Assembly (NCBI RefSeq): GCF_008065375.1
Contig: NZ_VJYI01000001.1
Span: 1,302,001-1,366,000, forward strand
Source of the DNA: Nonomuraea sp. SYSU D8015
GTDB taxonomy: Bacteria; Actinomycetota; Actinomycetes; Streptosporangiales; Streptosporangiaceae
Direction of reading: 5' to 3'
Length of the DNA: 64,000 nt
In this document: positions 9,296 through 17,760 of the stretch, one piece after another
Layout: every line of letters begins with the position of its first letter
Position numbering within the stretch: position 1 is the stretch's first letter
Notes under the pieces: generated by a model
Seen by the model: only the letters and a program-made list of their open reading frames with translations
What the model was told of the DNA's origin: nothing
Databases searched by the model: none
Made by a program: the position numbers and the translations under genes

Positions 9296-9715
9296 TCATT
9301 CCTTCACTGTGATCTTGCTGAGCACCACGAAGCCGCCGAGCGCCCCCGCGGAGCCGGCGGCCGTCGTGGTGGTGAGGTTGACCACAAGGTCATAGGTGCC
9401 GGGGGCCAGCTGGCCGCGCATCGGGATGGAGGCGGTATATCGGCCCGAGCCAGGGGTGAAGGTCATCTCCACCGGTGGCGACGGGTGTCTCGACTCGCCG
9501 CCGCCCACCAGGTCGGCGATGATCTCCAGCTGCCATCGGCCGGCCAGCCAGTCGACCAGCTCGCCGGTCACCTCCCAGCTCACGTCCACGGTCCAACCCT
9601 CGCCGCGCCGAACGATAGTGGTGGGCTGCGCGCCCGGATCGACAACCTGCCCGTGAAGAGTGCCGGCCAGCTGCTCGGCCGGCACTTTCATCACCTGGAA
9701 CTCTCCGGTTGCCAT
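9296..9715 (-). CDS. Small beta-rich protein, unknown function
   Basis: A 139-residue protein not recognised. It is predicted to be largely beta-strand (alternating hydrophobic patterns such as WTVDVSWEVTG, RYTASIPMRG and TYDLVVNLTTT), like an immunoglobulin-type sandwich. There is no signal peptide or membrane segment. A strong AAAGGAG ribosome binding site sits 5 nt before the ATG. It converges on the cyclase gene with 16 nt between stops. It is probably a soluble single-domain protein. Confidence 0.65.
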   Translation of the reverse strand: MATGEFQVMKVPAEQLAGTLHGQVVDPGAQPTTIVRRGEGWTVDVSWEVTGELVDWLAGRWQLEIIADLVGGGESRHPSPPVEMTFTPGSGRYTASIPMRGQLAPGTYDLVVNLTTTTAAGSAGALGGFVVLSKITVKE

Positions 9716-9830
9716 CTGTTCTCCTTTCCGGGTCGAGGACCAGGTCCCCGTGTGAAGGAGCAGAGAGGCGACACCACCGGCCAGATACGCGTCATTTCTG
9801 ACGACTCTGGTCAGGCCTGATCGTTCCTGC

Positions 9831-10994
9831 CTATCGGAGGCGGACGACGTCGCGGTCGAGCCCGGCGACGCCGCCCACGCCGAGCAGCTGCGTCGTCCGT
9901 ACGAGCTCGGCGCGCAACAGCTCCAGCACCCGCGTCACGCCCTGCTCGCCCCCGGCCATCAGCCCGTACAGGTAGGCCCGGCCGACGAAGCAGGCCCGCG
10001 CCCCCAGCGCGACCGCGGCGGCCACGTCCGCCCCGCTGCGGACGCCGCCGTCCAGGAACACCTCCGCGCGGTCGCCCACGGCGTCCACCACCTCGGGCAG
10101 CAGCTCCAGAGGCGTGGGGGAGCGGTCGAGCTGCCGCCCGCCGTGATTGGACACGACCAGGCCGTCCACGCCGACGGCGGCGAGCTCCTTGGCGTCGTCG
10201 ACCCGCTGCACGCCCTTGACCAGCAGCGGGCCCTGCCACGCCGACCTGATCCACTCCAGGTCCCTGATCGTCACCGACGGGTCGAACATCAGGTTCGTGA
10301 TCCCGGCCAGGTCGCGGGGCCCGCCCTCCACGGTGGCGAACCTGAGCGGCTCACTGGTCAGGAAGTCGAACCACCACGCCGGGCGGCGCACCGCCTGCAG
10401 CACGCTGCGCCAGCGCAGCGAGGGCGGGACCGTCAGGCCGTGCCGCACGTCCCGCAGCCGCGCCCCGGCCACCGGCACGTCCACGGTCACCACCAGGACG
10501 TCCATGCCCGCCTCCCGCGCCAGGGACAGCATGTCCAGGCTGCGGGCGCGGTCGCGGACGACGTACAGCTGGAACCAGTTCCACCCGCCGGGAGCCGCGG
10601 CCGCCACGTCGGCGGCGGACGTGGTGCCCATGGTGGACAGCGTGTACGGCACCCCCGCCCGCTCCGCCGCCCTGGCCACGGCCCGCTCGCCGGCCCGGTG
10701 CATCATCCTGGTGAACCCGGTGGGCCCCAGCACGACCGGCATCGCGATCCGCCTGCCCAGGATCTCGACCGCGGTCGCCGCCTCGGCGACGTCGCGCAGC
10801 ACCCTCGGCCGGAACTCCACCCGGTCGAACGCCTCCACCGCCCTGGCCATCGACCGCTCGCCCTCGGCCCCGCCGTCCACGTAGTCGAACACCATCCGCG
10901 GCGCGCGCCTCCTGGCGAGCTCCCGTACATCGTGGACGTCCGCCGCCTGGGCCACCCGCCGGCTCCTGGACCATCGCGGCCTCTGGGGCAGCAC
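9831..10994 (-). CDS. FMN-dependent alpha-hydroxy-acid oxidising protein
   Basis: A 387-residue member of the glycolate oxidase / lactate dehydrogenase / mandelate dehydrogenase family, a TIM-barrel flavoprotein that oxidises L-2-hydroxy acids. Visible family marks are FQLYVVRDR (141-149), the FMN-binding Lys260 (LLVKGV), and the catalytic SNHGGRQLD (282-290) with His284 and Arg287, followed by DGGVRSGADV and the ALGARACFVGR phosphate site. The N-terminus is uncertain: the frame stays open upstream without an ATG or GTG, and the GTG at 10994 lacks a clear ribosome binding site. The electron acceptor cannot be predicted; mycofactocin-linked MftD homologues look similar, but no mycofactocin genes are here. 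Confidence 0.85.
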   Translation of the reverse strand: MLPQRPRWSRSRRVAQAADVHDVRELARRRAPRMVFDYVDGGAEGERSMARAVEAFDRVEFRPRVLRDVAEAATAVEILGRRIAMPVVLGPTGFTRMMHRAGERAVARAAERAGVPYTLSTMGTTSAADVAAAAPGGWNWFQLYVVRDRARSLDMLSLAREAGMDVLVVTVDVPVAGARLRDVRHGLTVPPSLRWRSVLQAVRRPAWWFDFLTSEPLRFATVEGGPRDLAGITNLMFDPSVTIRDLEWIRSAWQGPLLVKGVQRVDDAKELAAVGVDGLVVSNHGGRQLDRSPTPLELLPEVVDAVGDRAEVFLDGGVRSGADVAAAVALGARACFVGRAYLYGLMAGGEQGVTRVLELLRAELVRTTQLLGVGGVAGLDRDVVRLR

Positions 10995-11170
10995 GTCCCG
11001 CAGCTCCCGCCATCGGGGCAGGCGCCGTGGTTCCTTCGCATTCGCGTCGATGCCCAGGACGCTACCCGAGTCGGGTCGCCGTCTGACAGCCCGCTCACGT
11101 CAGGTACCCCCGGACGGGCGGGAACGGAGCAGCGGGCGCATCAGCGAAGGCCCTCGGTGAGTACGGTGGA

Positions 11171-11875
11171 ATGATGATCGACGATCGCCGCCCCACGGCC
11201 CCCACCGGGGACGCGGCCCCGCGCACGGCCGGGCGTGACGCGCTCGTGGCCGGCTGGGTCGCGCTCGCGGGCGGCTCGCCGGCCTCGCGGGCCACCGGCG
11301 CCGAGCTGATCGCCCGCTGGGCCGAGCCGCACCGGCGCTACCACACCCCGCACCACCTCGCCGCCGTCCTCGCCGCCATCGACCACCTCGCCGAGCAGGC
11401 CGACGATCCGGTGGCGGTACGGCTGGCCGCCTGGTTCCACGACGCCGTCTACGACGGGCGCCCCGGATGGGACGAGGAGCGCAGCGCCCAGCTCGCCCAG
11501 GCCAGGCTGCCCAGGTGCGGCGTGCCCGCGCCCAGGGTCGCCGAGGTCGCCCGCCTGGTCCGCCTCACCGCCGCCCACGAGACCCTCGCCGACGGCGACG
11601 CCGACGGCGCGGTCCTGTGCGACGCCGACCTGGCCGTCCTCGGCGGTCCCGGGTACGACGCCTACGCGCGGGCCATCCGCGAGGAGTACGCCCACGTGCC
11701 GGACGACCTGTTCAGGAAGGGCCGCGCCGAGGTGCTGCGCCGCCTGCTGGCCACCCCGCGCCTCTACCGCACCGCGAAGGCCCGCGACCTGTGGGAGGAC
11801 CGGGCCCGCGCCAACATGGCCGCCGAGCTAGCGGCGCTTGCGGCGGCGCAGCCCGGAGGCGATCAGACGCCGTAA
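11171..11875 (+). CDS. HD-domain-like hydrolase
   Basis: A 234-residue protein resembling predicted metal-dependent phosphohydrolases of the HD superfamily. Candidate metal ligands are the HTPHH cluster (about residues 58-62) and the FHDAVYD motif, plus downstream LTAAHE and LCDADLAVLG segments. The start at the first of two adjacent ATG codons has GGTGGA just upstream. The C-terminus overlaps the convergent DUF4031 gene by 48 nt. Substrate is unknown; related proteins occur alone in many actinomycetes. Confidence 0.75.
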   Translation: MMIDDRRPTAPTGDAAPRTAGRDALVAGWVALAGGSPASRATGAELIARWAEPHRRYHTPHHLAAVLAAIDHLAEQADDPVAVRLAAWFHDAVYDGRPGWDEERSAQLAQARLPRCGVPAPRVAEVARLVRLTAAHETLADGDADGAVLCDADLAVLGGPGYDAYARAIREEYAHVPDDLFRKGRAEVLRRLLATPRLYRTAKARDLWEDRARANMAAELAALAAAQPGGDQTP

Positions 11876-12091
11876 CAACTCCCGCGAACTCACCGCCTCC
11901 GCCCCCAGCGACACCGCCCGCGCGTGCACGGTCTCCGGCACGTCGTAGTGATCCCGGTCGAACGCCCGCGCCGGCACGCCCAGCCGCGCCGCGAAGTCGT
12001 GCAGTTCCTCCAGGGAATGATCGCTGACCAGGTGCGACCACATGAGGCCGCGCGGCCCCGGCCAGTTGGGCGGGTCGATGAGAACGGTCAC
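11828..12091 (-). CDS. DUF4031 domain-containing protein
   Basis: An 87-residue protein matching the DUF4031 family by its opening MTVLIDPPNWPGPRGLMWSH, the HDFAARLGVP segment and the HYDVPE motif. The function of the family is not known. It overlaps the upstream HAD gene by 4 nt (ATGA), so translation is likely coupled. Its 3' end runs 48 nt into the convergent HD gene. The C-terminus is very basic (LRRRKRR). Confidence 0.8.
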   Translation of the reverse strand: MTVLIDPPNWPGPRGLMWSHLVSDHSLEELHDFAARLGVPARAFDRDHYDVPETVHARAVSLGAEAVSSRELLRRLIASGLRRRKRR

Positions 12092-12855
12092 GACGTCAAG
12101 GGTAGGACCCTGCCGCGCACCTCGATCTCGCCCAGGTCGGACACCACGACCCCGGCCCCCTGCGCGCGCAGCTCGCCCGCCGCGCCGCCCTCCCTGACGA
12201 CTCCGACCACCAGCCCGAAGGCGCCCTTCTCGCCCGCCTCGACGCCGGGCAGCGCGGCGTCCACCACCGCGACCCTGGCCGGGGGCAGACCCAGGCGGCG
12301 GGCCGCCTCCAGGAACAGGGCGGGATCGGGCATGCCGGGCAGGTTCATCAGCGCGGCGTCGTCCCCGTCGATCAGCACGTCGAACAGGTGGGAGACGCCT
12401 GCCGAGTTCACCAGCTTGCGGCCGTGCAGGCTGGCGGAGACCGCCGCCGTACGGGCGCCGCGCCGCCGCAGCTCGTGCAGGAGCGCGACCGTGGCGGGGA
12501 ACGCGGCGACCCCGTACTCGTCCACCTGCGCCATGAAGGTCCGGTCCTTGGCCAGGCCGAGCCCGTGCACGGTCGGCGCCCCCGGCTCATCGTCCGCCGA
12601 CCCCTCGGGCAGCGTGATGCCGCGCGAGGCCAGGAACGTGCGGATGCCGTCGAGCCGGGGCCGGCCGTCCACGTGACGCAGATAGTCGTCGCGGATGTCG
12701 AACGGCCCCGAGCGGCCGCGCAGGAACGCGTCGAAGACGTGTTTCCAGGCGGCCGCGTGCCCCCGCGCGGTGTCGGTGACCACACCGTCGGTGTCGAACA
12801 CGACGGCGCTGATCCTGGCGAGATCGATGACGGGGTCGATGACGGGTTCGCTCAC
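12088..12855 (-). CDS. HAD-IA family hydrolase (beta-phosphoglucomutase-like)
   Basis: A 255-residue haloacid-dehalogenase-superfamily protein. Motif I is VFDTDGVVTD with the nucleophile and acid/base Asp pair, followed by a helical cap (HAAAWKHVFDAFL and the YLRHVDGRPRLDGI region) like that of beta-phosphoglucomutases, then motif II (SAS). A Lys follows in SLHGRKLV, and motif III is weak: the usual paired acidic residues near AVVDAALPGVEA are degenerate. Probably a sugar-phosphate phosphatase or mutase; in other actinomycetes such domains accompany trehalose or kojibiose phosphorylases, but none is present here. It is the first gene of a two-gene unit with DUF4031. Confidence 0.8.
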   Translation of the reverse strand: MSEPVIDPVIDLARISAVVFDTDGVVTDTARGHAAAWKHVFDAFLRGRSGPFDIRDDYLRHVDGRPRLDGIRTFLASRGITLPEGSADDEPGAPTVHGLGLAKDRTFMAQVDEYGVAAFPATVALLHELRRRGARTAAVSASLHGRKLVNSAGVSHLFDVLIDGDDAALMNLPGMPDPALFLEAARRLGLPPARVAVVDAALPGVEAGEKGAFGLVVGVVREGGAAGELRAQGAGVVVSDLGEIEVRGRVLPLTS

Positions 12856-12873
12856 ACTGTGAACGTAACCGCT

Positions 12874-14049
12874 CTACCAGGCGACGGGTAGCTCCTTGAG
12901 GCCGTAGACGATGGCGAGCTCCCGGAACGGCGCCTCTCCCTCGACCCGCAGCGTCGGGAAACGGCGCAGCAGGGCGGGGAAGGCGATGCGCATCTCCATC
13001 TGCGCCAGCGGCGCGCCGATGCAGCGGTGGATGCCGTGGCCGAAGGCCAGATGCGAGGCCTCCCGGCCGGGCCGGATCTCGTCCGCGTCCTCGCCCATGG
13101 CCGCCGGGTCGCGGTTGGCGCCGATGAGCGAGCACAGCACCAGCTCGCCCTTCTTGATCGGCACCCCGTGCAGCTCCAGGTCGTCGCGGGCGAAGCGCGG
13201 GAAGGCCACCTGCACGACCGACATGTAGCGCAGGAGCTCCTCGACCACGTCGTTGATGTAGCCGTCGACCTCGCGCACCTTCGCGGCCTGCTCGGGGTGC
13301 TGCAGCAGCCACAGCGTGCCCAGTGCGAGCATGCTGGTGCTGGTGTCGTGCCCGCCGGTGAGCAGCCCGTCGGCCATGCTGGCCAGCGTCCGGTCGTCCA
13401 GCTCGTCACCGTGGTCGCGCAGCAGCTGTCCCAGCAGGCCCTCGCCGGGGTTCTGACGTTCCCTCGCGACCAGCTCCGTCAGGTAGGTCATCGCGTCGTT
13501 GATCGCCTGCAGCGACGCCTCGGGCCCGGCCGTGAAGTCGAAGCGGTCCTTGCTGATCTTCACGAAGTCGGCGCGCTCGTCGTACGGGACCCCCAGCAGC
13601 TCGCACACCACCAGCGACGGGATGGGCAGCGCGAACTCCTCGAAGAGGTCCACCGGCATGCTCTGGGCGCCCTTGGCCTCGATGCGGTCGAGCGCCTCCT
13701 CCACCAGGGCCTCGATGCGCGGCTCCAGCCGGCGCAGTCGCCGCACGGTGAACTCGGGGGTGAGGAACCTGCGCAGCCGCGTGTGCTCGGGCGGGTCGCG
13801 GAAGCCCAGGCCGCCCGGGTCCTCCTGGTTGGAGCCGAGGCCGATCACGCCCGCGAAGTCGTTGCTGAAGCGCTCGTGGTCGCCGAGCACCGCGCGGACG
13901 TCCTCCCAGCGGGTCACGAGATACACGGTCTGGCCGCCGGGGATCTCCATCGGGAAGACCGGGTGCTCGGCCCGGATGCGGCCGAGCTCGCCCACAGGGT
14001 CGAACCCGTCGCGCATGAACTGGACGAGCGGGAACTCATTGTCTGACAT
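12874..14049 (-). CDS. Cytochrome P450
   Basis: A complete 391-residue bacterial class I P450. The I-helix oxygen-activation motif is GGHDT (232-236), the K-helix ExxR is E271-R274, and the haem loop is FGHGIHRCIG (336-345) with Cys343 as axial ligand. The PERF-like region and length fit the soluble CYP107/CYP105-type group. ATG 14049 is preceded by AGGACGG about 7 nt upstream; a longer reading from 14079 is less likely. No ferredoxin or reductase gene and no biosynthetic cluster lies beside it, so its substrate is open. Confidence 0.93.
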   Translation of the reverse strand: MSDNEFPLVQFMRDGFDPVGELGRIRAEHPVFPMEIPGGQTVYLVTRWEDVRAVLGDHERFSNDFAGVIGLGSNQEDPGGLGFRDPPEHTRLRRFLTPEFTVRRLRRLEPRIEALVEEALDRIEAKGAQSMPVDLFEEFALPIPSLVVCELLGVPYDERADFVKISKDRFDFTAGPEASLQAINDAMTYLTELVARERQNPGEGLLGQLLRDHGDELDDRTLASMADGLLTGGHDTSTSMLALGTLWLLQHPEQAAKVREVDGYINDVVEELLRYMSVVQVAFPRFARDDLELHGVPIKKGELVLCSLIGANRDPAAMGEDADEIRPGREASHLAFGHGIHRCIGAPLAQMEMRIAFPALLRRFPTLRVEGEAPFRELAIVYGLKELPVAW

Positions 14050-14511
14050 CGATATCCGTCCTGCTGGGATAGATCGCACTTCCGGGGATAAATCCCTCGA
14101 CCGATGGTCCCATCAGGAACGGGTCTCCAGCGCCCTCCGAAAGGACGAATTTCATCTCAGACCGGCCGTGGTTCAGGTCACACCGGCCTCGCCGGCCACC
14201 CGGCCTCGGGCGCGGCGCGGGCGGGCGGCACGTCCGCATCACCTGACTCCGGCTCCGGCCAGAGCCCGGATCACCTAAGCGTCGCTTGCCCACGATCCCT
14301 CCTCTCGCCCGCATTGTGAGCGGGCTGTGACGGGGCGGCCAGGTTCGGCTCATGCCTGTCACCGACAGGAGAGGCCGATTCCGGCGGTGTTGAAGGTGGG
14401 AAAGCAGGGCAAACTGGGGCGGCAGATGGTGTTTGGCGTACAAGATGGCGACATTCTGCGATGATCTCGTCGCATAGAGCCGGAGCTAGAGCCCCCCACG
14501 GATAGTGACAG
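14050..14511. other. Intergenic region between divergent P450 and membrane-protein genes
   Basis: This 462-nt stretch has no convincing gene. Small open frames exist but have poor codon use. It contains an inverted repeat TGCGA-N8-TCGCA at 14457-14474, about 40 nt before the next start, which could be an operator, and a GATAGT hexamer at 14501-14506 just before the ATG at 14512. Nothing else stands out. Confidence 0.5.
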
Positions 14512-15750
14512 ATGCCGACATTCGAGGAAATAGCAGCCTTCATCAACGAGAAGCCGCTCGCCACCGCTGTCATCGCGCTGCTCAGTCTTGCCGGGCTGGC
14601 ACTCGCGTTCCTGATCATCAGGATCGCCTGGAAAGCCTTTGCCTGGTCGTTCGCCCGATACGTCGCCCCGCGTCCCATCGAGGACGTCCTGACCATCGCG
14701 GCCGCCTCCATCGCCACCGGTGTGTCCGCGCAGGGCATGTGGCGCTTCTCGGAGGACGTGCTGGGGCTCGACGGCCCGCTCAGGCTGCTGCTGTTCGCGT
14801 TCATCGAGATCGCGATCATCACCAGCGCCGTCCGCGCCCGCCGCAACATGCGCGAGAACTTCTCCGCCGGCATCGACGGCATCGCCGTCTGGGCGCTGAC
14901 CTGCCTGACCGCCGTGCTGTCCAGCATGGACGCGCGCAGCCTGCCCGAGGCGGTCTTCCGGCTCGCCGCGCCGCTGGTGGCCGCCTGGCTGTGGGAGCGC
15001 GGCATGGCCATCGAACGCCACCGCATCCGCGGCACCGGGCGCATCAACTGGCGGCTCACGCCGGAGCGGATCCTCGTACGGCTCGGGCTGGCCGAGGTCA
15101 GCGACCGCACCGCCTCCGACGTCGACGCCCACCGCAGGCTCACCAGGGTCGCGCTGGCCGCCAAGCGCGCCAAGGCGCTGCGCGAGGCCGGGGCCCCCGA
15201 GCGCAAGATGCGCGCCGCGCTGGCCAAGCTCGACAAGGCCATGGACCAGGCCGTCGAGCACACCGGCCTGGCCGTGGACCCGGCCCGTCAGGAGGCGCTG
15301 CTGGCCCAGATCGCCGCGCTCTACAACACCTCCGCGCTCATCGACGCCGACCCCCGGGTGCCCTGGGAGCACGACGCCGAGCAGCACCCGGTGCCCGCCC
15401 GCCCGGCGCTGCCGCCCGCACTGGCCGAGCTCGTCAACGACGAGGACGAGGACGTCGAGGTGCTCGACACCACCCCGCAGGTCGTCTCCACCGCCGAGCG
15501 CGCGGCGCTCATGCGGGCCGCCCGCGAGTACTGGGACCGGCAGATCGCCAAGGGCATCGTGCCGCGTACCGTGGACATCGCCCAGGAGATCGGGATCTCG
15601 CTGGCCACGGCGCGCGAGTATCGTGCCCTGTGGAAGCTGGAGCCGCAGGCGCACGCCCTCATCGAGGCGCTGTACCAGCAGCACGGCATCGTCGACACGG
15701 GCGCCTTCCCCGTCATCGGGGCCGACGGGAGGGTGCTGACCAAGCACTGA
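14512..15750 (+). CDS. Multi-pass membrane protein with C-terminal helix-turn-helix-like region
   Basis: A 412-residue protein. The first 170 residues hold about four to five membrane segments (around 17-38, 56-74, 86-104, 120-140, 146-164). An alpha-helical charged part follows (170-270), then an acidic linker, and last a helix-turn-helix-like segment TVDIAQEIGISLATAREYRA (about 357-376). The membrane part resembles DUF2637-type proteins found on actinomycete chromosomes and integrative elements, though I am not certain of the match. It may be a membrane-anchored regulator. No integrase, relaxase or att site is seen nearby. The next gene starts 19 nt downstream, so the two probably form an operon. 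Confidence 0.65.
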   Translation: MPTFEEIAAFINEKPLATAVIALLSLAGLALAFLIIRIAWKAFAWSFARYVAPRPIEDVLTIAAASIATGVSAQGMWRFSEDVLGLDGPLRLLLFAFIEIAIITSAVRARRNMRENFSAGIDGIAVWALTCLTAVLSSMDARSLPEAVFRLAAPLVAAWLWERGMAIERHRIRGTGRINWRLTPERILVRLGLAEVSDRTASDVDAHRRLTRVALAAKRAKALREAGAPERKMRAALAKLDKAMDQAVEHTGLAVDPARQEALLAQIAALYNTSALIDADPRVPWEHDAEQHPVPARPALPPALAELVNDEDEDVEVLDTTPQVVSTAERAALMRAAREYWDRQIAKGIVPRTVDIAQEIGISLATAREYRALWKLEPQAHALIEALYQQHGIVDTGAFPVIGADGRVLTKH

Positions 15751-15769
15751 GCACCACCGGGGGGCGGGT

Positions 15770-16465
15770 TTGTCGCGTGAGCGCACGCTCGACCGGGTCA
15801 GGAAGCTCCTGGCCAAGGCCGAGCGCACCGACAACGAGCACGAGCGGGCCACGTTCATGGCGGCCGCGTCGACGCTCATGGCCAAGCACGGCATCGACAC
15901 CCTCCCGCCCGCCGGCACGCGGCAGGTCCCCGGCGACCGCATCGTCACCCTGCCCAACCCGTGGGCCAGGGAGAAGGCCCGCCTCGTCAGCCTGGTCGCG
16001 CAGGCCGTACGCTGCCGCCCCCTGCTCATCGGGCGGGGGGACGGCGGCCAGCGGGTGCACGTGTTCGGCTTCGCTGCCGACCTGGAGCGGGCCGACCTGC
16101 TGGCCACCTCGCTGCTGCTCCAGATGGCCTCGGGCCTGGCCCGCGTGCGCCTGCCGGAGGGAGTGACGGCCGTGCGGGCCTACCGGCGGTCGTGGCTGCT
16201 GGGCTTCATTGACGAGGTCTACCGCCTGCTGTGCGAGGCGGAGTCCCGCGCCGAGTCGGAGTCCGGCGGCCCCGGTACCGCGCTGGTGCTGGCCGACCGC
16301 CGGGCGGAGGTGGACCGCGCGGTGGCGGCCCACTACCCGACGATCAGGATGAGCGTCCCCCGCACCAGCGGCACCGGCTACCGCGACGGCGTCGCCGCCG
16401 GCCGCCGCGCCGACCTCGGCCGCACCGGCGTGACCACCGCCACCGCCGGCGAGCTCACCTGGTGA
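15770..16465 (+). CDS. DUF2786 domain-containing protein
   Basis: A 231-residue protein. The N-terminal 40 residues (RVRKLLAKAERTDNEHERATFM) match DUF2786, a short helical domain of unknown function common in phages and actinomycetes. The remainder is a larger helical domain often annexed to it. The start is read as TTG 15770 after a GGGGCGGG run; no better ATG or GTG exists in frame before the conserved region. It follows the membrane protein by 19 nt, suggesting joint function. Confidence 0.75.
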   Translation: MSRERTLDRVRKLLAKAERTDNEHERATFMAAASTLMAKHGIDTLPPAGTRQVPGDRIVTLPNPWAREKARLVSLVAQAVRCRPLLIGRGDGGQRVHVFGFAADLERADLLATSLLLQMASGLARVRLPEGVTAVRAYRRSWLLGFIDEVYRLLCEAESRAESESGGPGTALVLADRRAEVDRAVAAHYPTIRMSVPRTSGTGYRDGVAAGRRADLGRTGVTTATAGELTW

Positions 16466-16721
16466 CTTTCCGCTTTCTCGATGTCGAGCCCTTGGCGAAG
16501 ATCGGGGACGCGTTTACCGGTGATCGTTTTGGTCTTCCGCCAATGGGATGATCAGGGGATCCACGCGCAAGAGCATCACCGGCTTGGCCGGCGCGTCGGG
16601 ACGGCGGCGAGAAGCGGAACAAGCGTTTGGTAAGCCCTTTCCGTTGATCCGTTTGGGCGGGCGCGGAGCGGGCATAAGCGCGCACACGGAACGCAGTCCT
16701 AACGATGCGGACAGGTGGCCC

Positions 16722-17741
16722 GTGAACGCACCCCCTCGCCTCGTCGCCGCCGATCCTCTCCGCGACCTCGCCAGGGATCTCCTGGTCGCGGCCGGCGTGC
16801 CCGCCGACCTCGCCGCGACGGTCTCGGCGTCCCTCGTCGAGGCCGATCTGGCCGGGCACGGCTCGCACGGGGTGCGGCGGCTCCTGCCGTACCTCGAGAG
16901 GATCGAGGCGGGCGTGATCGTGCCCGGCGCCCGGCCCGAGGTGGTCTCCCGTCGCGGCGCCACCGCCGTCGTGTCCGGAAGGCGCGGGTTCGGGCAGGCC
17001 GCGGCCCGGCTGGCCGCCGAGGAGGCGGCGCGGCTGGCCGGGGAGCACGGCGCCGGCGTCGTGGCGATCAGGGAGTGCAACCACGTCGGCAGGCTCGGCG
17101 AGTACGCCGGGTCGCTGGCGGCGCAGGGCCTGATCGCGCAGGTGGTGGGCAACGCGGACCCGACCGTCGCCCCGTACGGCGGGCACCGCAGGATGCTCGG
17201 CACCAACCCCCTGGCCTGGGCCGTGCCGCGGGCCGGCGGCGCGGCCGTGGTCATGGACTGGGCGACCGCCGCCATGGCCGAGGGCAAGCTCGGCCTCCTG
17301 CGCGTGGCCGGCTCTCCGGCGCCCGAAGGGGTGCTCGTCGACCCCGCGGGGCGTCCGTCCACCGACCCGGACGACTTCTACCGGGGCGGTGCGCTGCTGC
17401 CCTTCGGCGGCCACAAGGGGTACGGCCTGAGCGTCCTCATCGAACTGGTCGGCGGCCTGCTCACGGGCACCGGCACCGCCTGCTCGCCGGAGTACGACGG
17501 CACGTTCGGCACGGTGATCAGCGCGGTCGACATCGCCGGGTTCGTCCCCCTGGAGAGCTACGTCGCCCAGGTCGAGTCCTTCTGCGAGGCCCTGCGTGCC
17601 TCCGGCCCCGGCGTGGTCGTGCCGGGGGAGCCCGAGGCCGAAGCGCGCCGGGCGCGGCTGGAGGAGGGGATCCCGGTGCCCGCACCGGTGTGGGCGGAGC
17701 TGGCGGCGCTCGCCGCGCGGCTCGGCGTTCCGCCGGCCTGA
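16722..17741 (+). CDS. Ldh family NAD(P)-dependent oxidoreductase (malate/L-lactate/ureidoglycolate type)
   Basis: A 339-residue member of the LDH2/MDG2 family, dimeric NAD(P)-dependent dehydrogenases of 2-hydroxy acids or related imino acids. Family marks are SHGVRRL (substrate region), NHVGRLGEYA with the catalytic His, LGTNPLAWAVP, and FGGHKGYGLSVLIELVGGLL near the end. GTG 16722 is chosen for the ribosome binding site AGGTGG just upstream and the family's usual length; an open frame back to 16548 has no homology. It is the first gene of a tight operon with a transporter and two more dehydrogenases. Confidence 0.88.
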   Translation: MNAPPRLVAADPLRDLARDLLVAAGVPADLAATVSASLVEADLAGHGSHGVRRLLPYLERIEAGVIVPGARPEVVSRRGATAVVSGRRGFGQAAARLAAEEAARLAGEHGAGVVAIRECNHVGRLGEYAGSLAAQGLIAQVVGNADPTVAPYGGHRRMLGTNPLAWAVPRAGGAAVVMDWATAAMAEGKLGLLRVAGSPAPEGVLVDPAGRPSTDPDDFYRGGALLPFGGHKGYGLSVLIELVGGLLTGTGTACSPEYDGTFGTVISAVDIAGFVPLESYVAQVESFCEALRASGPGVVVPGEPEAEARRARLEEGIPVPAPVWAELAALAARLGVPPA

Positions 17742-17760
17742 CACCCCCCTTGGAGGTTAG

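Noticed and set aside
12874..14049. P450 as a sign of a secondary-metabolite cluster
   Set aside because: No synthase, tailoring set, transporter or pathway regulator lies around it; neighbours are a HAD protein and a membrane protein.
14512..16465. An integrated mobile element
   Set aside because: The membrane/HTH and DUF2786 genes recall element genes, but no integrase, relaxase, replication gene or flanking tRNA with direct repeats was seen.
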